DNA of 64,000 nt from Mercenaria mercenaria. Lineage: Eukaryota; Mollusca; Bivalvia; Venerida; Veneridae. The stretch is taken from contig NC_069371.1 of NCBI RefSeq assembly GCF_021730395.1, positions 53,950,001 to 54,014,000 of the forward strand, read 5' to 3'. Below are positions 1 to 11,330 of this stretch, piece by piece; the stretch's first letter is position 1, and each line of letters starts with the position of its first letter. The notes beneath the pieces were generated by a model, which made no database searches, was not told the origin of the DNA, and saw nothing but the letters and a program-made list of their open reading frames with translations. The translations under genes and the position numbers were made by a program.

Positions 1-555
1 GCATGAAATCTCATTCATAACAGTACAAGAATGAATCAGCAATGAGTAGGGCGCAGTTTGTTCCCAAAGGAATACCAATTACTTGTCTAAAGGTTTTATT
101 GTCAAATTTAATGAATTAGTTATCTAACAGAAATCCTCCATAGGGTGTAAATTTATGGTTTAAAAACTGCTCTAGCGAAAATGTTTCATTACATGCCAAT
201 GATTAACGTTACTTTTTCAAATGTTTCTCAGTTAAAGCTATCAACTTTTCTTTTATGAGATTATGTGGTTAATTTGTATAAAGAGTAGAACAATCATAAG
301 TATTTGTATAGTGTTTTTTTTTTAGGTTTTTGCATAAAGTTGAATTAGCAATGAACGGAGCTTTATATGGGGTTTTGTGTAGTTTTGCTTCAACTGAATG
401 TCGTCAAGTCTGACATCTAAATTTATACATTGTTCAATACGACTTTTTACAATATTATTCTCATCTTGTGGCAATAACTGATAAGATTTCGTATGTTTCA
501 ATTCATTTTGTAATGTTTCTATAGTAAATGTCCTATAATGATAATATATAAACAA
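1..555 (-). pseudogene. Penelope-like element reverse transcriptase remnant
   Basis: On the minus strand the first ~90 bases read GIPLGTNCALLIADSFL followed by YCYE. This is the Penelope-like RT block with the GxPxGTNCAPLxADLFLxxYE signature. Further upstream in the element (322-555) a 77-residue frame contains LPQDENNIVKSRIEQ and KLRSLLIQLYAKT, which resembles the region N-terminal to the Penelope RT palm. Family knowledge: Penelope-like elements are retroelements whose RT is related to telomerase. The fragment is degenerate, is cut by the left window edge, and shows no GIY-YIG endonuclease here. Assignment is by motif memory only and could be refined by a protein search. Confidence 0.6.
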
Positions 556-1030
556 AGCTTGTTAAATGAGCATATAAAACACATGTTAAACAGCAAGTAT
601 GTGCTCAGCTAACAAGCCAGGTTTTCCTGTGCAATATGCAAGCTGTACATTCTATGTACTAGGCGGCACTATTTGTGCAATCTTGTCTCCAAAGCGTGTT
701 TTCATATGTTCAAAAATCTATGATATCTTGTTAAAATGTGTGGTGCTTGTTAAAACAGTGTCTTATTATGTTAAAAAAGTCAAAGTGTATTAAATGTTAA
801 CTTGTTCATGTAATGTTTTATTATGTTAACTAGCCACGTTGTAGAGTCAACTTGTCAGAACAGTCTTATTATGTTAAAAAGCTGTGTTACCGTGAGAAAG
901 AACTACATATGTGATCTTGTCTACCGAGCATATTCTTATGTTGAAAATATATGTTATCTTGTGAAGGTACCGTGTGATCTTGTTTACCGAGCTTGCAATA
1001 ATTAGTTATTTTATCTTGTATTATGCAATT
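556..1030. repeat. Diffuse AT-rich short repeats
   Basis: Related phrases recur: 'cttattatgttaaaa' at about 762 and 866, and 'gatcttgtctaccgagc' at about 912 with a variant at about 973. Many 'cttgttaaaa' words lie between them. It looks like a decayed tandem repeat. Open frames of 60-64 codons here (599-793, 823-1005) follow the repeat and resemble no protein. Confidence 0.4.
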
Positions 1031-1944
1031 TTAACATAATAACAGGCTCAGTAGCAATATATCATTATACTTTAGAAATGTAGCTTACTAAAATAATAGG
1101 ACTCTCGACAGACAAGATCACATGTAACTTTAAATGAAAGAAACTTGCCAGAAGTATGAAACTTAATTTGTGACGTAATCTCTCGATGCCAAAAATATGT
1201 AGTTTGAAAACATTTGGTCCAGTAGTTTCTTTGAAACCTTTTTACTTGTAAATGTTTACTAAAAGGAGCATTACTTAAACAAAATGTAGGCTGGATTTAT
1301 GTATATTACAAGTGTGAGGCCATAGCATTTTGCCAAAAGACAATCATTCAGCGTAGTATTTTCTGCAAAATATTCTTATGTTCACAATTCTGTATTTTAT
1401 CTAACGATACCATGTATAATCGTATGAAAGAAACAAGTCAAAAATGGTTTTCCGAAAGGGATAGACAGTAGATATCTACCAAGTTTCCCGTTTGGGATGT
1501 ACGGAAATTCCAAAGACTATTTCCCGAACGAGAAATTTCAACTACTGAAATGTAGATCGTGTTAAGCGTGTGCATATCAACATCTTGTTAATATCTAAGT
1601 AAGACAATAGTAGATTTTTATACTGTATGCCATTTTATATTTCGTCTGAAATTAAGACGGGTAGTAAATTTCAAAAGTTGAGAAAATATCATGCAGTCCT
1701 CAAAAAGCAAATTACCGGGATCGATTCACGTGTTGTAAAAATCTTTTACTACTTAACTGCAAATTGGTTTTTAATAATTGAGATTTTGTTGAAGAAAACG
1801 TCACTGTATTCTGCACTACAACATAATCGTCTGGACCGGAGGTTCGGTTCGAGCCATCTGTTCATCAGCGATCTGAGGTAGAAGAGTATGTGTTATATAG
1901 AGATTCTGACGAGCTATCCGAGTTCGAGCGAACAAAGTTGGACT
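1031..1944. other. No recognised feature (914 bp)
   Basis: AT-rich sequence. The longest open frame is 84 codons (1627-1881 plus) and carries no motif I recognise. Confidence 0.5.
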
Positions 1945-2180
1945 GTATAGGACATCTGCCGACTTTCCACAGTTTTAATGTTGGTGAATGACTCCAACTG
2001 TCCCTCATGCATTATTTAAGTCACAAGCGTGCACCTGGGTTGTATCAACGCCATCTGTAAGCAATCTGGATGGCTTCAGCTCGTTAAAGATTTCTGCACC
2101 TGAAGCGAGGTTCCGAACTCACAGGAGTGAGAGGCAAATAATGCAAACGATGTAAATCACTCGGTCCCATCTTCTGAAAT
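1945..2180 (-). mobile_element. Old tRNA-derived SINE copy
   Basis: Read on the minus strand, this aligns by eye with the intact SINE at 9016-9291. Shared segments are the 'gcattattt' block, the 'cgccatctgtaagc' block matching 'cgacattccgtaagcc', a B-box-like 'gttccgaactcacag', and the A-box-side 'aatcactcggtccc'. It has many substitutions and no visible target duplication, so it is much older than the 9-kb copy. Confidence 0.5.
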
Positions 2181-2369
2181 CATGAAGGAAAAACGTAAAT
2201 GAAGTACCCTCAGTTGTGATATGTTGAGTAGTATCGAGGTACTAGCTAGCTGACAGTCGCGGAAAAATAAAAAAAAAGATATATAATAATCAGGTCTTTG
2301 GAAGAGAGAATTTATTGTATGTGGCTAATGTTTTTCTTTCTACCAATAGATATACAAAATATATAATAA

Positions 2370-3010
2370 CAAGAGTTATGGAACCTAGGTCATTCATTGT
2401 ATCATGCTTCATTCCGTTGCGAAGAGCAATAACACAGATATCAGCTGAACAAGGTGTTTGCAGGAAAATAGCTTTCGTCATAGTCTGTATTCAGACCGTT
2501 CATATGAGATAACTCCTGAAGCTATGCAAATTTTGTATAAATGATGCCCTATTCATCTAGATAACCAGGAAAGACATTTGCCGAGACGGTAAAACTGAAA
2601 CAAAGACACTATGAAAAATATCTAAAAACATTTAAAAAGATTATCTGTTGGCAGCCAGACTACTTTCGTCACAGCGAGCTGATAGATCTGTTAATATAAA
2701 GGAATCAATCAGACCTGTTCTGCTCTAGATTGTTTGGTAAGTATGTTACAGAGAACATTGGTCTGTCCAGTATAAAGTTCAATAGAATGTCTGCAATATT
2801 GCACCTTTATAGTAACACTCACATGCCAAGATATCGTTATACAACTATACTCAACTATACGCGAATGAGCAATAAACATTTATGGTTACCTCTTGACAGT
2901 ATTAAGTTTTATTACGAACGTCATTTAAAACGTTTATGAAAACACGTTATCATCGTCATTACTTGCTTTGACAATAGCGAGCAAGCAACGCTGTCTACAA
3001 TAATGACGAC
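2370..3010 (+). repeat. Dispersed repeat, copy A (pairs with 8125-8870)
   Basis: Collinear blocks shared with 8125-8870 in the same orientation are 'gagttatggaacctaggt', 'tttcgtcacagcgagctgat' followed by 'ctgttaatataaagga', and 'gaacgtcatttaaaacg' followed by 'cacgtt' and 'cattacttgctttgac'. Divergence is high and the spacing differs. The element family is unknown. Confidence 0.45.
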
Positions 3011-3172
3011 ACATTACAATATATCTCCAACAAACAAACACTGTCTTACTAAAATTTAATATCAATTCGCCAAGTTATTGTGCTTTTTTCCCCTCAATAA
3101 CTTGAAAGTGGCATCACATGGTACTACGACGTTTACTAAAATAAATGGTAAGTCAGTATATGAAATATCAAA

Positions 3173-3598
3173 TTGATTTCAAAGTAACAAAGGTCCTCGC
3201 AGTAGTCCTAGCTTGTTTATTGATTTCAAAGTAACAAAGGTCCCCGCAGTAGTCCTAGCTTGTTTACTGATTTTAAAGTAACAAAGGTCCCCGCAGTAGT
3301 CCTAGCTTGTTTACTGATTTCAAAGTAACAAAGGTCCCCGCAGTAGTCCTAGCTTGTTTATTGATTTCAAAGTAACAAAGGTCCCCGCAGTAGTCCTAGC
3401 TTGTTTATTGATTTCAAAGTAACAAAGGTCCCCGCAGTAGTCTTAGCTTGTTTACTGATTTCAAAGTAACAAAGGTCCCCGCAGTAGTCCTAGCTTGTTT
3501 ACTGATTTCAAAGTAACAAAGGTCCCCGTAGTAGTCCTAGCTTGTTTACTGATTTCAAAGTAACAAAGGTCCCCGCAGTAGTCCTAGCTTGTTTATTG
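3173..3598 (+). repeat. 47-bp tandem repeat, about 9 units
   Basis: The unit begins 'ctgatttcaaagtaacaaag' and continues 'gtccccgcagtagtcctagc' 'ttgttta', 47 bp in all. It is repeated about nine times with only a few substitutions (tcctcg/tccccg, ttgat/ctgat, tcctag/tcttag, gcag/gtag). It begins after 'atatcaaa' and ends at 'tgatgtaaatc'. No open frame of note crosses it. Confidence 0.95.
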
Positions 3599-4205
3599 AT
3601 GTAAATCTGAGACTGAGTTCTGTTTTGAAATACATTTAGAGAAAATTGCCAAGAACAACTTAAAGAAAACAATTTATTTCACTCAGTTTGCTCTCATAAC
3701 TTTGAAATAGCGTTTGCTAGGTTTGTTATTAGCAGACAAAGCCAAGTATGCAAAGTGTGTTTTGATCATTTCTAACTGAATCAGAATATCACGTGTTACC
3801 GTATTGATGTAAATATAAAATATAGTCATCATATATCATTGCCAAAATTGACTCTTTTACTGTTATGTTGAAACTTGCAAAAATGCTTATTTGATGCCTT
3901 TAAACCTTGAACATGATTTTGCTTCTAAAATGTCTCTGAAATATTTCCAATTAAAGTGCACACCTCCGACAATATCAGTTCAAGCAGTTGACAGATTGTG
4001 TTGACATTTTCATAAAGTATGTGCACGTTTCTTTTTTACTTCAATTCATATGTTATTGTAAAACGATCGTGAAATTGGGACCAGGCCAATGCTCAGTATA
4101 GACACGTGTAAAAAGCAACTAAACAATTTTCAAGCCAGTCTTTGTAAAGTTTCTGTATGCGGGGAAGGAAATCATATCAGAACAGAACTTTTAAATGTAA
4201 TTATA
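3599..4205. other. No recognised feature (607 bp)
   Basis: Unique-looking AT-rich sequence between the 47-bp array and the GT microsatellite. I see no exon, TIR or repeat in it. Confidence 0.45.
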
Positions 4206-4208
4206 ACG

Positions 4209-4257
4209 TACGTGTGTGTGTGTGTGTGTGCGTGTGTGTGTGGGGGGGGGGGGGGTG

Positions 4258-4288
<31 letters not shown>
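4209..4288. repeat. (GT)n microsatellite with an internal G run
   Basis: Two GT-rich tracts are separated by a 13-base run of G at 4242-4254. Open frames across it (69 and 82 codons) are CVCV/VCVC artefacts of the dinucleotide repeat. Confidence 0.95.
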
Positions 4289-4530
4289 TCGGGTTTAACG
4301 TCTTTTTCAACAATTTTTCAGTCATATAAACGATGGTGTCTACTTGTAGCAGTGAACACAATGCACAACTTTATAGTGCTGCCTCACTGGAATATCACGC
4401 CGTAGACACGTAGCATGAAACCCCACCCAGGCACATTATACTGACACCGGGCTGACCAGTCCAAGCACTATCCTCTTAATGCTGAGCGCCAAGCGAGGAA
4501 GCTACTAGTACCATTTTTACGTCTTTGGCA
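4289..4530. repeat. Interspersed molluscan repeat
   Basis: The stretch running 'cgggtttaacgtctttttc', 'ctgcctcactggaatatcac', 'acaccgggctgaccagtcc' and 'gctgagcgccaagcgagg' matches a repeat I remember from bivalve genomes, usually followed by a tRNA-like box in the opposite orientation. Only part of it is present, and I see no target duplication. Recognition from memory, not checked. Confidence 0.5.
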
Positions 4531-4834
4531 TATATTACATCATATGCATACCTTTAATAACTTTATACATATATCATATATCAGATATTTTTAATTTGAA
4601 ATCGAGTTCGATCGCTTTTACATAATGACAACAAAATTCCAATCAAATCATTGGGGTTATTTAGATACGCATTACTTAGTCCTAAACCTTTACGAAGCAT
4701 ACTGTTGTTTAACACAGTTACATGTATTACAAAAATAAAGTAATATTACACGCGTTGATTAAAGCTCATCTTTCATTGATTTAACTACTAACTTCATAAA
4801 ATTATGTTGTCATTTATTTATCGCTATTTTGTAG

Positions 4835-5320
4835 GCAGTGGAACTAAAAATACAAACTTCAAGGAGGCACTACATATTTTACATGTGCGTGTAGTCATCT
4901 TCATGGAAGTACACAGTCTTAAAAATACTTAAAGTAGTATTTTCTGAAAAAGAGTTATTTGAGTCGAAAAAATGATCCTGGATAAAATATTTGAAAACAA
5001 AATGAAAAACAACATTGCTAAACTTTATTGTAGACTTAGGTGACTATGTAGCTATTATATCCTGCAAACCATACACTTTTTACCTCTAGGCATAAAACAT
5101 GCATAATTCCTACAGTGGTCAGTATTATTAAAAGAAAAGTATGTAAAGATCAAGTTAAGAAATGCCCTGGGGAAAGTGTGATATTTTTTTGTAGTCAACA
5201 AACAGACGATGTTTTTAAAAAAGTTAAAACCCATATAATGTCACCAAAAATTCGCTGAGGAAAGAGAACAATCTCGGGTACCTACATATATGTGTTAAAG
5301 CATGGGAAAAAGTAAAATAA
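4835..5320 (+). repeat. ~490-bp dispersed repeat, copy 1 (inverted partner at 9770-10255)
   Basis: Its reverse complement recurs at 9770-10255. Shared blocks in order are 'aggcagtggaactaaaaa', 'gtattttctgaaaaagagtt' followed by 'atttgag', 'ctttattg' then 'ggtgactat', 'gcaaaccatacactttttac' followed by 'ctctag', 'aatgccctggggaaagtgtg', and 'gaaagagaacaatctcgggt'. Identity is roughly three quarters by eye. There is no coding potential, and the termini are unclear. Confidence 0.7.
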
Positions 5321-8124
5321 TAACAAGTTAAAGCATAGCAAAAGTTCCTTCTAGGGCACATGTATATAAATATACAATGATCATCTTGTAAAATTTCGGC
5401 TGCAATGTCTGTTTTAAATATTGGTCATCAGTGTGTGGAACCCCAGGATTGGACGCAAGACCATTCTAACTTATTGAATTATATTTTCGCTTTATTTTTT
5501 TCTGTTTAACATCCTAATGTAGTGATTTGATGCGCTAACAGTCTACGTCCTCGCACACAACACATTAGTGGTCCTTGATCAAGTAATTCATGGCTATAAT
5601 GTAGTAGTATCTATCCTAAATCTCGTGAATGTGACATCCGGGCATTCGAAGCGTGAATTTGCTGCGCACAAATTATTATAAGAGGGTCCAAATGGGATTT
5701 GTTTTCACATATTGACCATGCATTCCAAGGTTACGTGTATTTTAACCTTTGTGACAAATAAGATGTTTGGCATGTTTCAACAACGTCACTTTTCCATCCT
5801 CGGATTTAGTAATATGTAATCCGCGGAGCGCGATCAGCCAGAGAGTCGCCTCAATCAGGAAAGAATAATTTTAACGTCAAAGGTTATTTCCAAGGTCACG
5901 GAGTTTGATTGGCCAGCTTGTAATGACAACAGTTTGCGAGGTCAGTTGCTCAGTCAAGTGTGACTTATCAATTCTAAGTGTTCCTTCATAATAATAATGA
6001 TAATAATTTCAAGACTGTTAGATGCAGGATTGTGCTATCCGGTATAGTAGATAACTTACTTTTCCGCTGCACTGATATTGAAATAACATCGACATGATTA
6101 GGCTTAAAAAACGGTTAACTCTATGAACAGAATGTTTCTCTTGTGGAAAAAGGTTTAAGGATAAGTCATTTGCGATATCCTCAATTCATTTATGTATATA
6201 AGGATATCCGTGTAGTGGCGTATAATGCGAGATATCTCTGTAAAAGGGTTAACACAATGTTCTGTCTAAGACAGGCATATTCACTGTTCAAAAAGGCTAT
6301 TACAAATATTTTGACACTAGTTTCTAATTCTTTTGGTATCGATGCTAAATACCAAAGTTCCAAATTTATTGAATCGCCCTAGTAAATGATGTAAAGTTAC
6401 TCCCTTTTGCACTAAACACTGTCCCACTGGGACCAAAATTTTTTTCCTTATTTTTCTTTTTTTCTAGTAAGTTTTTACTTCTTTCAAGACTTGTTATTGA
6501 CTTATTGTACAAAAGTGGAAAATATTCATTTGATAAGCGATTGCTTGCTGTTCAAAGTGAATTTACCTCTGAAATAGAAGGGGTAGAGTTAGATATCTTT
6601 AAAAATACTGAGTTACATGCGGTAAAAGTTCTCTATTTTGCCTTCATTCTTTAGATTACGTATTGTGGAAGAAATGTAGGTAGGTTTTATTTCTGCCCCA
6701 CAGTTATTTTTGAATGAAGTGAGCAAAATTCAAAACAGACCCGCAGGATTCGACCTTAATTTTTCAATGTTGGAGATAGAATTCTGTCTCATTAAATCTG
6801 TTTACTTGAGGCACCCTAGAAAAAATGATACTGACACTTTTATTTTTTAGATTTTCAACTGTTTACCAATAGTTTGATGATTCTTTCATAAAAGATAATG
6901 GTATAATGAATTCTCTGCAAACGTTTTGGATAAAGGCCGCCACTTTGAAATTTGTCTCTACTTGAGCTTGAGGAAATACCATAAATTACACAAAATTTAT
7001 AAAAAACAGCACGGTAAAAGTTTTTAAAAATTTGCCACAAAGTGCGAAGCACGGTCAACTGTAAGAATATACCAAGCAAATGTCATTTTTTAAACATTGC
7101 TATTAGGGGCCTAATACCTTAATTAATAGTTGACACTTTTGAACATAACAAGTTTTAATAAACGGTATAATTTCTCCTACTTCTCTATCACACTTACTTT
7201 ATTCTACCTTCTTACTTTTCACATACCTTCGATAAATACACTGAAACCAGTTGACGTCATTACATACCATTTGCATCCGCGATAATGTTCTCGTATTATG
7301 TTTATGCTTCGATCAATAGTAATATACACTTTTTCACTGGATCCGACATGTATTAAAGGGAGAAAAAAAATGATGTATTAACAAGGCAATTTATGTGCTG
7401 TTTATACACGAAATTTTGAAATGCTGTACTGTGCCAGGGCCGAATATATTCATTCTTGCGCAGATTGACATCGGTATCTGCAAACTCGCTTACACCCCAG
7501 TTGTACTCTCTTTCAAATTCATCGTTCAGTACCAAAAAGAATTTTGTTGAAACTGTCTGTCTAAGGACAAAAAGGAACATATAGTTATGAAATATATATA
7601 TCATACTCTGGAAATAATACAGAAGAAGACATGTATGAAGTTTCATTCAGATGTGTTGTAAATGAGATACTAAACTGCTGAAATCGAAAACAAACGTGCT
7701 GAATCTGATTAAAGTGGCACATTCAATTCGATTGCAGATTCAAATACTGTTCAGTTGTCTTACTCCTAGAGTGTTTACCCTCAGTTTTATTACAATAATA
7801 TAAAAATATTTTGCTGAAATAACACGAAATCTTAGATCAAACCCCACCGCTACAGGTTAGGAGTGTCATGTATGAACTATTCAGAGTTTGTTTGTTTGAC
7901 TCACAGCATTCTTCTTACATCATCTTGAATGAGTCACACTTTCCTTTTAATTTTCATTAGCACTGACATTGATGGTTAAGAAAATGTAGGTTGCATTTAC
8001 AAAGGGTCAGCCCTTTGTTCTTTGTCAAATTTATTTATTATGTTATTTTCATTATTTTGCAATTTCATTTAGAATAAAGAAGGCAAGCTATATAGTGTAT
8101 TTATGCGTAACCGACATAGCAGCA
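5321..8124. other. No recognised feature (2.8 kb)
   Basis: AT-rich sequence with scattered mononucleotide runs. The longest frames (79 codons plus at 6143-6382, 74 minus at 6855-7079, 97 minus at 7353-7646) contain no conserved motif, and I see no convincing exon bounded by splice sites. Confidence 0.45.
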
Positions 8125-8870
8125 GGAGTTATGGAACTTAGGTATTATCTTGTTATTATTATGGGGAAGTCATAAGCAATGTTGCGTTCTGTTCTCTGTG
8201 AGTGTTAGCACAACTATGAGCTTGCTAGGAATCGTATACAAGTTGTTTACATTCCAAAGAAGTTGGGGAAAAGCTTTCGTCACGGCGAGCTGATCACACT
8301 GTTAATACAACGGATTCAATAAAACATATTCTTCACTTAATTCTTAGTAAATATGTGGTGTGTCAAGTGTACAGTTTTCTGTCCCTTATACTCACATGCG
8401 GAGTTATTCTATTTCAAGTATTTGAATTATAAACAAAGACATAAAAGTCGAAACTAGTAAGAATGTGTTGTCTTGGTAATTTGAAGTAGTTTTGATCAAA
8501 TCAATATATTTGCTAATTTAAGATCTTTTGTTTGTTTGATAATCTCTCATAAAATTGTGACTGATTCGGGGGATTTCCTAAACATCTGCAAACTGCCTTA
8601 CACACACCTACACTTTCCCATACGTTTTTCTTAAAGAGTATTGAGGGGTTTTGTTTGCGTATTACAAAACAATTTTTATTAAGCAACTTGTATACACTTT
8701 AACTTCTGATGTTAGCTAGATTAAATTATTTAAAGATACAACGAGCTTCTACTGTGAAGATGTAATGTTACTATGAACGTCGTTTAAAAAGCAGCGCAAC
8801 AACACAAAACACGTTGGTCATCGCCATTAAATGCTTTAACAAAAGCGGCGGGACTGTTGATGATGCATAC
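8125..8870 (+). repeat. Dispersed repeat, copy B (pairs with 2370-3010)
   Basis: This carries 'ggagttatggaacttaggt', 'tttcgtcacggcgagctgat', 'actatgaacgtcgtttaaaa' and 'cacgttggtcatcgccatta' in the same order and orientation as 2370-3010. Copy B is about 100 bp longer. Confidence 0.45.
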
Positions 8871-9003
8871 TATAATACCTCATTGTATCAATAAAACTTT
8901 ATTATATTGCATTTTATGCCAGCTATTTTGATAACACTGTTTATTTCTACTTATTTCTGTGTGCACTTACAAAAACCTCTGTTGTAGCAAATATAATCCG
9001 TCT

Positions 9004-9303
9004 CAGGAGATCAGAGGGGGCCTCCGTGGCCGAGTGGTTAAGGTCTCTGATTTAAAATTACTTGCTCTTCACCGATGTGGGTTCGAGCCTCACTAGGGAT
9101 GTGAAGAAGCCAACCAGCTGGCTTACGGAATGTCGGTGGTTCTACCGAGGTGCCCGCCCGTGATGAAATAATGCACGGAGGGGCACCAAGGGTCTCCCCA
9201 AAAAGCTGGAAAGTCGCCATATGACATATACATATATATGTAAGTGTGTCAATGCGTCGTTATACCCAACAAAACAAACACACAAAATAAACAGGAGATC
9301 AGA
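9004..9303 (+). mobile_element. tRNA-derived SINE with a perfect 12-bp target duplication
   Basis: The head, gcctccgtggccgagtggtt, is a Ser/Leu-type tRNA A box. A B box, gggttcgagcctcactag, follows at about 9079. The body contains ggcttacggaatgtcggtgg and gaaataatgcacggaggggc, and the tail is an A-rich 'caaaacaaacacacaaaata'. The element (9016-9291) is flanked by CAGGAGATCAGA at 9004-9015 and 9292-9303, an exact duplication typical of LINE-mobilised insertion. The structure resembles bivalve Meta/V-domain SINEs; I am not sure which family. An open minus frame across it (9038-9220) is not a gene. Decayed relatives lie at 1945, 47470 and 57555. Confidence 0.93.
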
Positions 9304-9769
9304 TTTATTTATGTGCATAGAAAATTCTAATTTGGTTCTTTTGCAATATACATATATTTGGCTAAAACAGGTTGATGGTATATTCTAACCGTAGTACCAT
9401 ACGAAACAGTTTGAATGCGCACCCTTTCTGTGTTCAATAATGTTGATATTTACATATTTCATAAAACATTTCCTCTTCTCTGGTAGTCAATAAGTTTTTA
9501 CATTCTCCTTTTCGTGATTTGTGCACCATATTGCATTTTGAAGATAATTGTCTCTTTTACTTTAACAGAACATATTTAGTGTAGAGACTTGTCCTAGGGG
9601 GAAACAATCTGTTTATAGAGTGAAATTGTTGAGTGAACACCGCTTGTCAATCCTAATCCTGTCCATGTTATATCAGTGCAATGGAAAAGTAAGATATCTA
9701 TGTGAAATGTTATGCAGGATAACAGTCATGCATTTAACAGTCCTGAACTAGTTTTCTTTGATTTTCTCA
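9304..9769. other. No recognised feature (466 bp)
   Basis: AT-rich spacer between the SINE and the inverted dispersed repeat. Nothing identified. Confidence 0.45.
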
Positions 9770-10255
9770 GATTTCTAGATATTTTTTCCATACTTTGACG
9801 CATATATATGGGTAGCAGAGAATGCTCTCTTTCCAGCAGTAGCTTTTTCAGCATATTTTACCATGTGAAATTCTGTGGGTTTTGACTTTTTATTTCACCA
9901 CCAAAAATGTCACACTTTCCTCGGGGCATTAACTAATTTGATCTTTAAGGTAGTCTTTTCAGACTACTAATCCTTGTAGTAATTAATCGTGCTTTTTTCA
10001 AGGCTAGAGGTAAAAAGTGCATGGTTTGCATGTGGTACTAGGTCAATAGTCACATAAGCCTGCAATAAAGTCTTAGTTGTCTCCATTTTTTCCAAATAAT
10101 TTACTCAGGAACATTTCTTTTTCAGCTCAAATAACCCTTTTACAGAAAATGATATTTTAATCATTTTTTTCAGACTGCGTACTTTGATGCAGTTAGTTAT
10201 ACATATATGTAAGAAAGGTTGTGCCCGTTTTTAGTTCCACGTTCCACTGCCTCGG
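9770..10255 (-). repeat. ~490-bp dispersed repeat, copy 2 (inverted partner of 4835-5320)
   Basis: The reverse complement reads 'ctggaaagagagcattctc', 'aatgccccgaggaaagtgtg', 'gcaaaccatgcactttttac', 'gtaaaagggttatttgagc' and 'aggcagtggaacgtggaact', collinear with copy 1. Together the two copies make an inverted pair about 4.5 kb apart. Confidence 0.7.
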
Positions 10256-10380
10256 TTTAACAACAGGTCTTTTGGTAATTTTAACAATATTTAGGTATTC
10301 AGAAAAAAAGTTTTAGTTTATTTATACAGTAACAAAGAGATAAGTTATACCGGTATCATACTACGTCAGTCGAAAAATGC

Positions 10381-10656
10381 CCGCCGCCTAGCTAAATAGG
10401 TTCCAGAGCGTAAATCTACGAATTGCGGGGTCGTGAGTTCGATCCTCGGACGAGGCTATGTTCTCCGTTACGATTTGATAAAAGACATTATGTCTGAAAT
10501 CATTCGTCTTCTACCTCAGATTCATGTGTGGATGTTGGCAGTTACTTGCGGAAAACAGGTTTGTACTGGTACAGAATCCAGGAACACTATATAGGTCAAA
10601 TGCCGCCGTTACATAACTGAAATACAGTTGAAAAACAGCGTTAACAAACAAAAATA
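10381..10656 (+). mobile_element. tRNA-derived SINE, second family
   Basis: The degenerate tRNA head is 'gcctagctaaataggttcc' with B box 'gtcgtgagttcgatcctcgg' at about 10432. The body runs 'tatgttctccgttacgattt', 'gataaaagacattatgtctg', 'cagttacttgcggaaaacag', 'gtttgtactggtacagaatc' and 'tgaaaaacagcg', and ends in 'ttaacaaacaaaaa'. I recognise this body as a common bivalve SINE. It is unrelated to the SINE at 9016. The flanking 'gaaaaat'/'aaaaat' words are too simple to call a target duplication. Frames across it are artefacts. Confidence 0.8.
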
Positions 10657-11090
10657 GTGGGAAAATCTTCCGTAAGTGGAACTGATCATCCATGGACAAG
10701 ACTGGCTCTTAGTGGTGCGTGATTCAATCAAATGCATCATAGCAGCAGACGACAATTTCCAAATATAAGCCGATGTAAGGGAAAATATGTCATTCGTGTC
10801 AATAGGTAAACACCGACCTGTCCCAAGCCTATTCGGCGTTCTTATTTCAAACTTTCAAAATGAAAAACGAACTACGTGACGTTTTTAATATTTTCACCTT
10901 GTTGTACGCTGACGTTACTGTTATATTATCTGAGTAAAAATCGGGCTTACAAAATGAAATATTTTAGATATTCATTCTCAATACTGTGATCAGTGGAAAT
11001 AAACAAATACTTCGAAGTCAACGCTATTATGTTTTGTTAAGGACGTCAGACAAATTATGATTTTACCTTTGAAAATGAGAAAATGGAGAT
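10657..11090. other. No recognised feature (434 bp)
   Basis: AT-rich spacer. The last ~60 bases may already belong to the decayed LINE fragment that follows. Confidence 0.4.
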
Positions 11091-11280
11091 AGTAAAGAAA
11101 TATACAAATATCTAGGCATCCTGTTTAGCAAAAGTGGTTTCTTTTTTAAATGTAAATCCCATATTGCATCCCAGGCGACAAGAGCTATGTATAGTCTAAC
11201 CCGAAACGCAAATCGTCTAAACGTACCGATAGATATTGTGTTTGACCTTTTTAATAAAACTATTACGCCAATATTATTAA
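11091..11280 (+). pseudogene. LINE reverse transcriptase C-terminal fragment
   Basis: From about 11097 the plus strand reads EIYKYLGILFSKSG, then FKCKSHIASQATRAMYSL, then LNVPIDIVFDLFNKTITPIL. This aligns with the thumb region just after the RT domain of the LINE at 19.6-19.8 kb (YHYLGMTFTSNGSF, VTQQANKALHLLYSRC, LPIDLTLKLFDHTVLPILTY). It is therefore a short, older, related but not identical LINE copy, missing everything upstream and broken off by a palindrome immediately downstream. Confidence 0.8.
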
Positions 11281-11321
11281 TAATAATATTGGCTTAATAG
11301 TTTTATTAAAAAGGTCAAGAA
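11244..11321. repeat. Short perfect-type palindrome (hairpin) at the end of a LINE fragment
   Basis: 'gacctttttaataaaactat' 'tacgccaatattatta' is followed at once by its reverse complement 'aataatattggcttaatag' 'ttttattaaaaaggtc'. The arms are about 36 bp with almost no loop. One arm is LINE coding sequence, so the other is an inverted copy of it. Confidence 0.9.
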
Positions 11322-11330
11322 AAAACCCAC

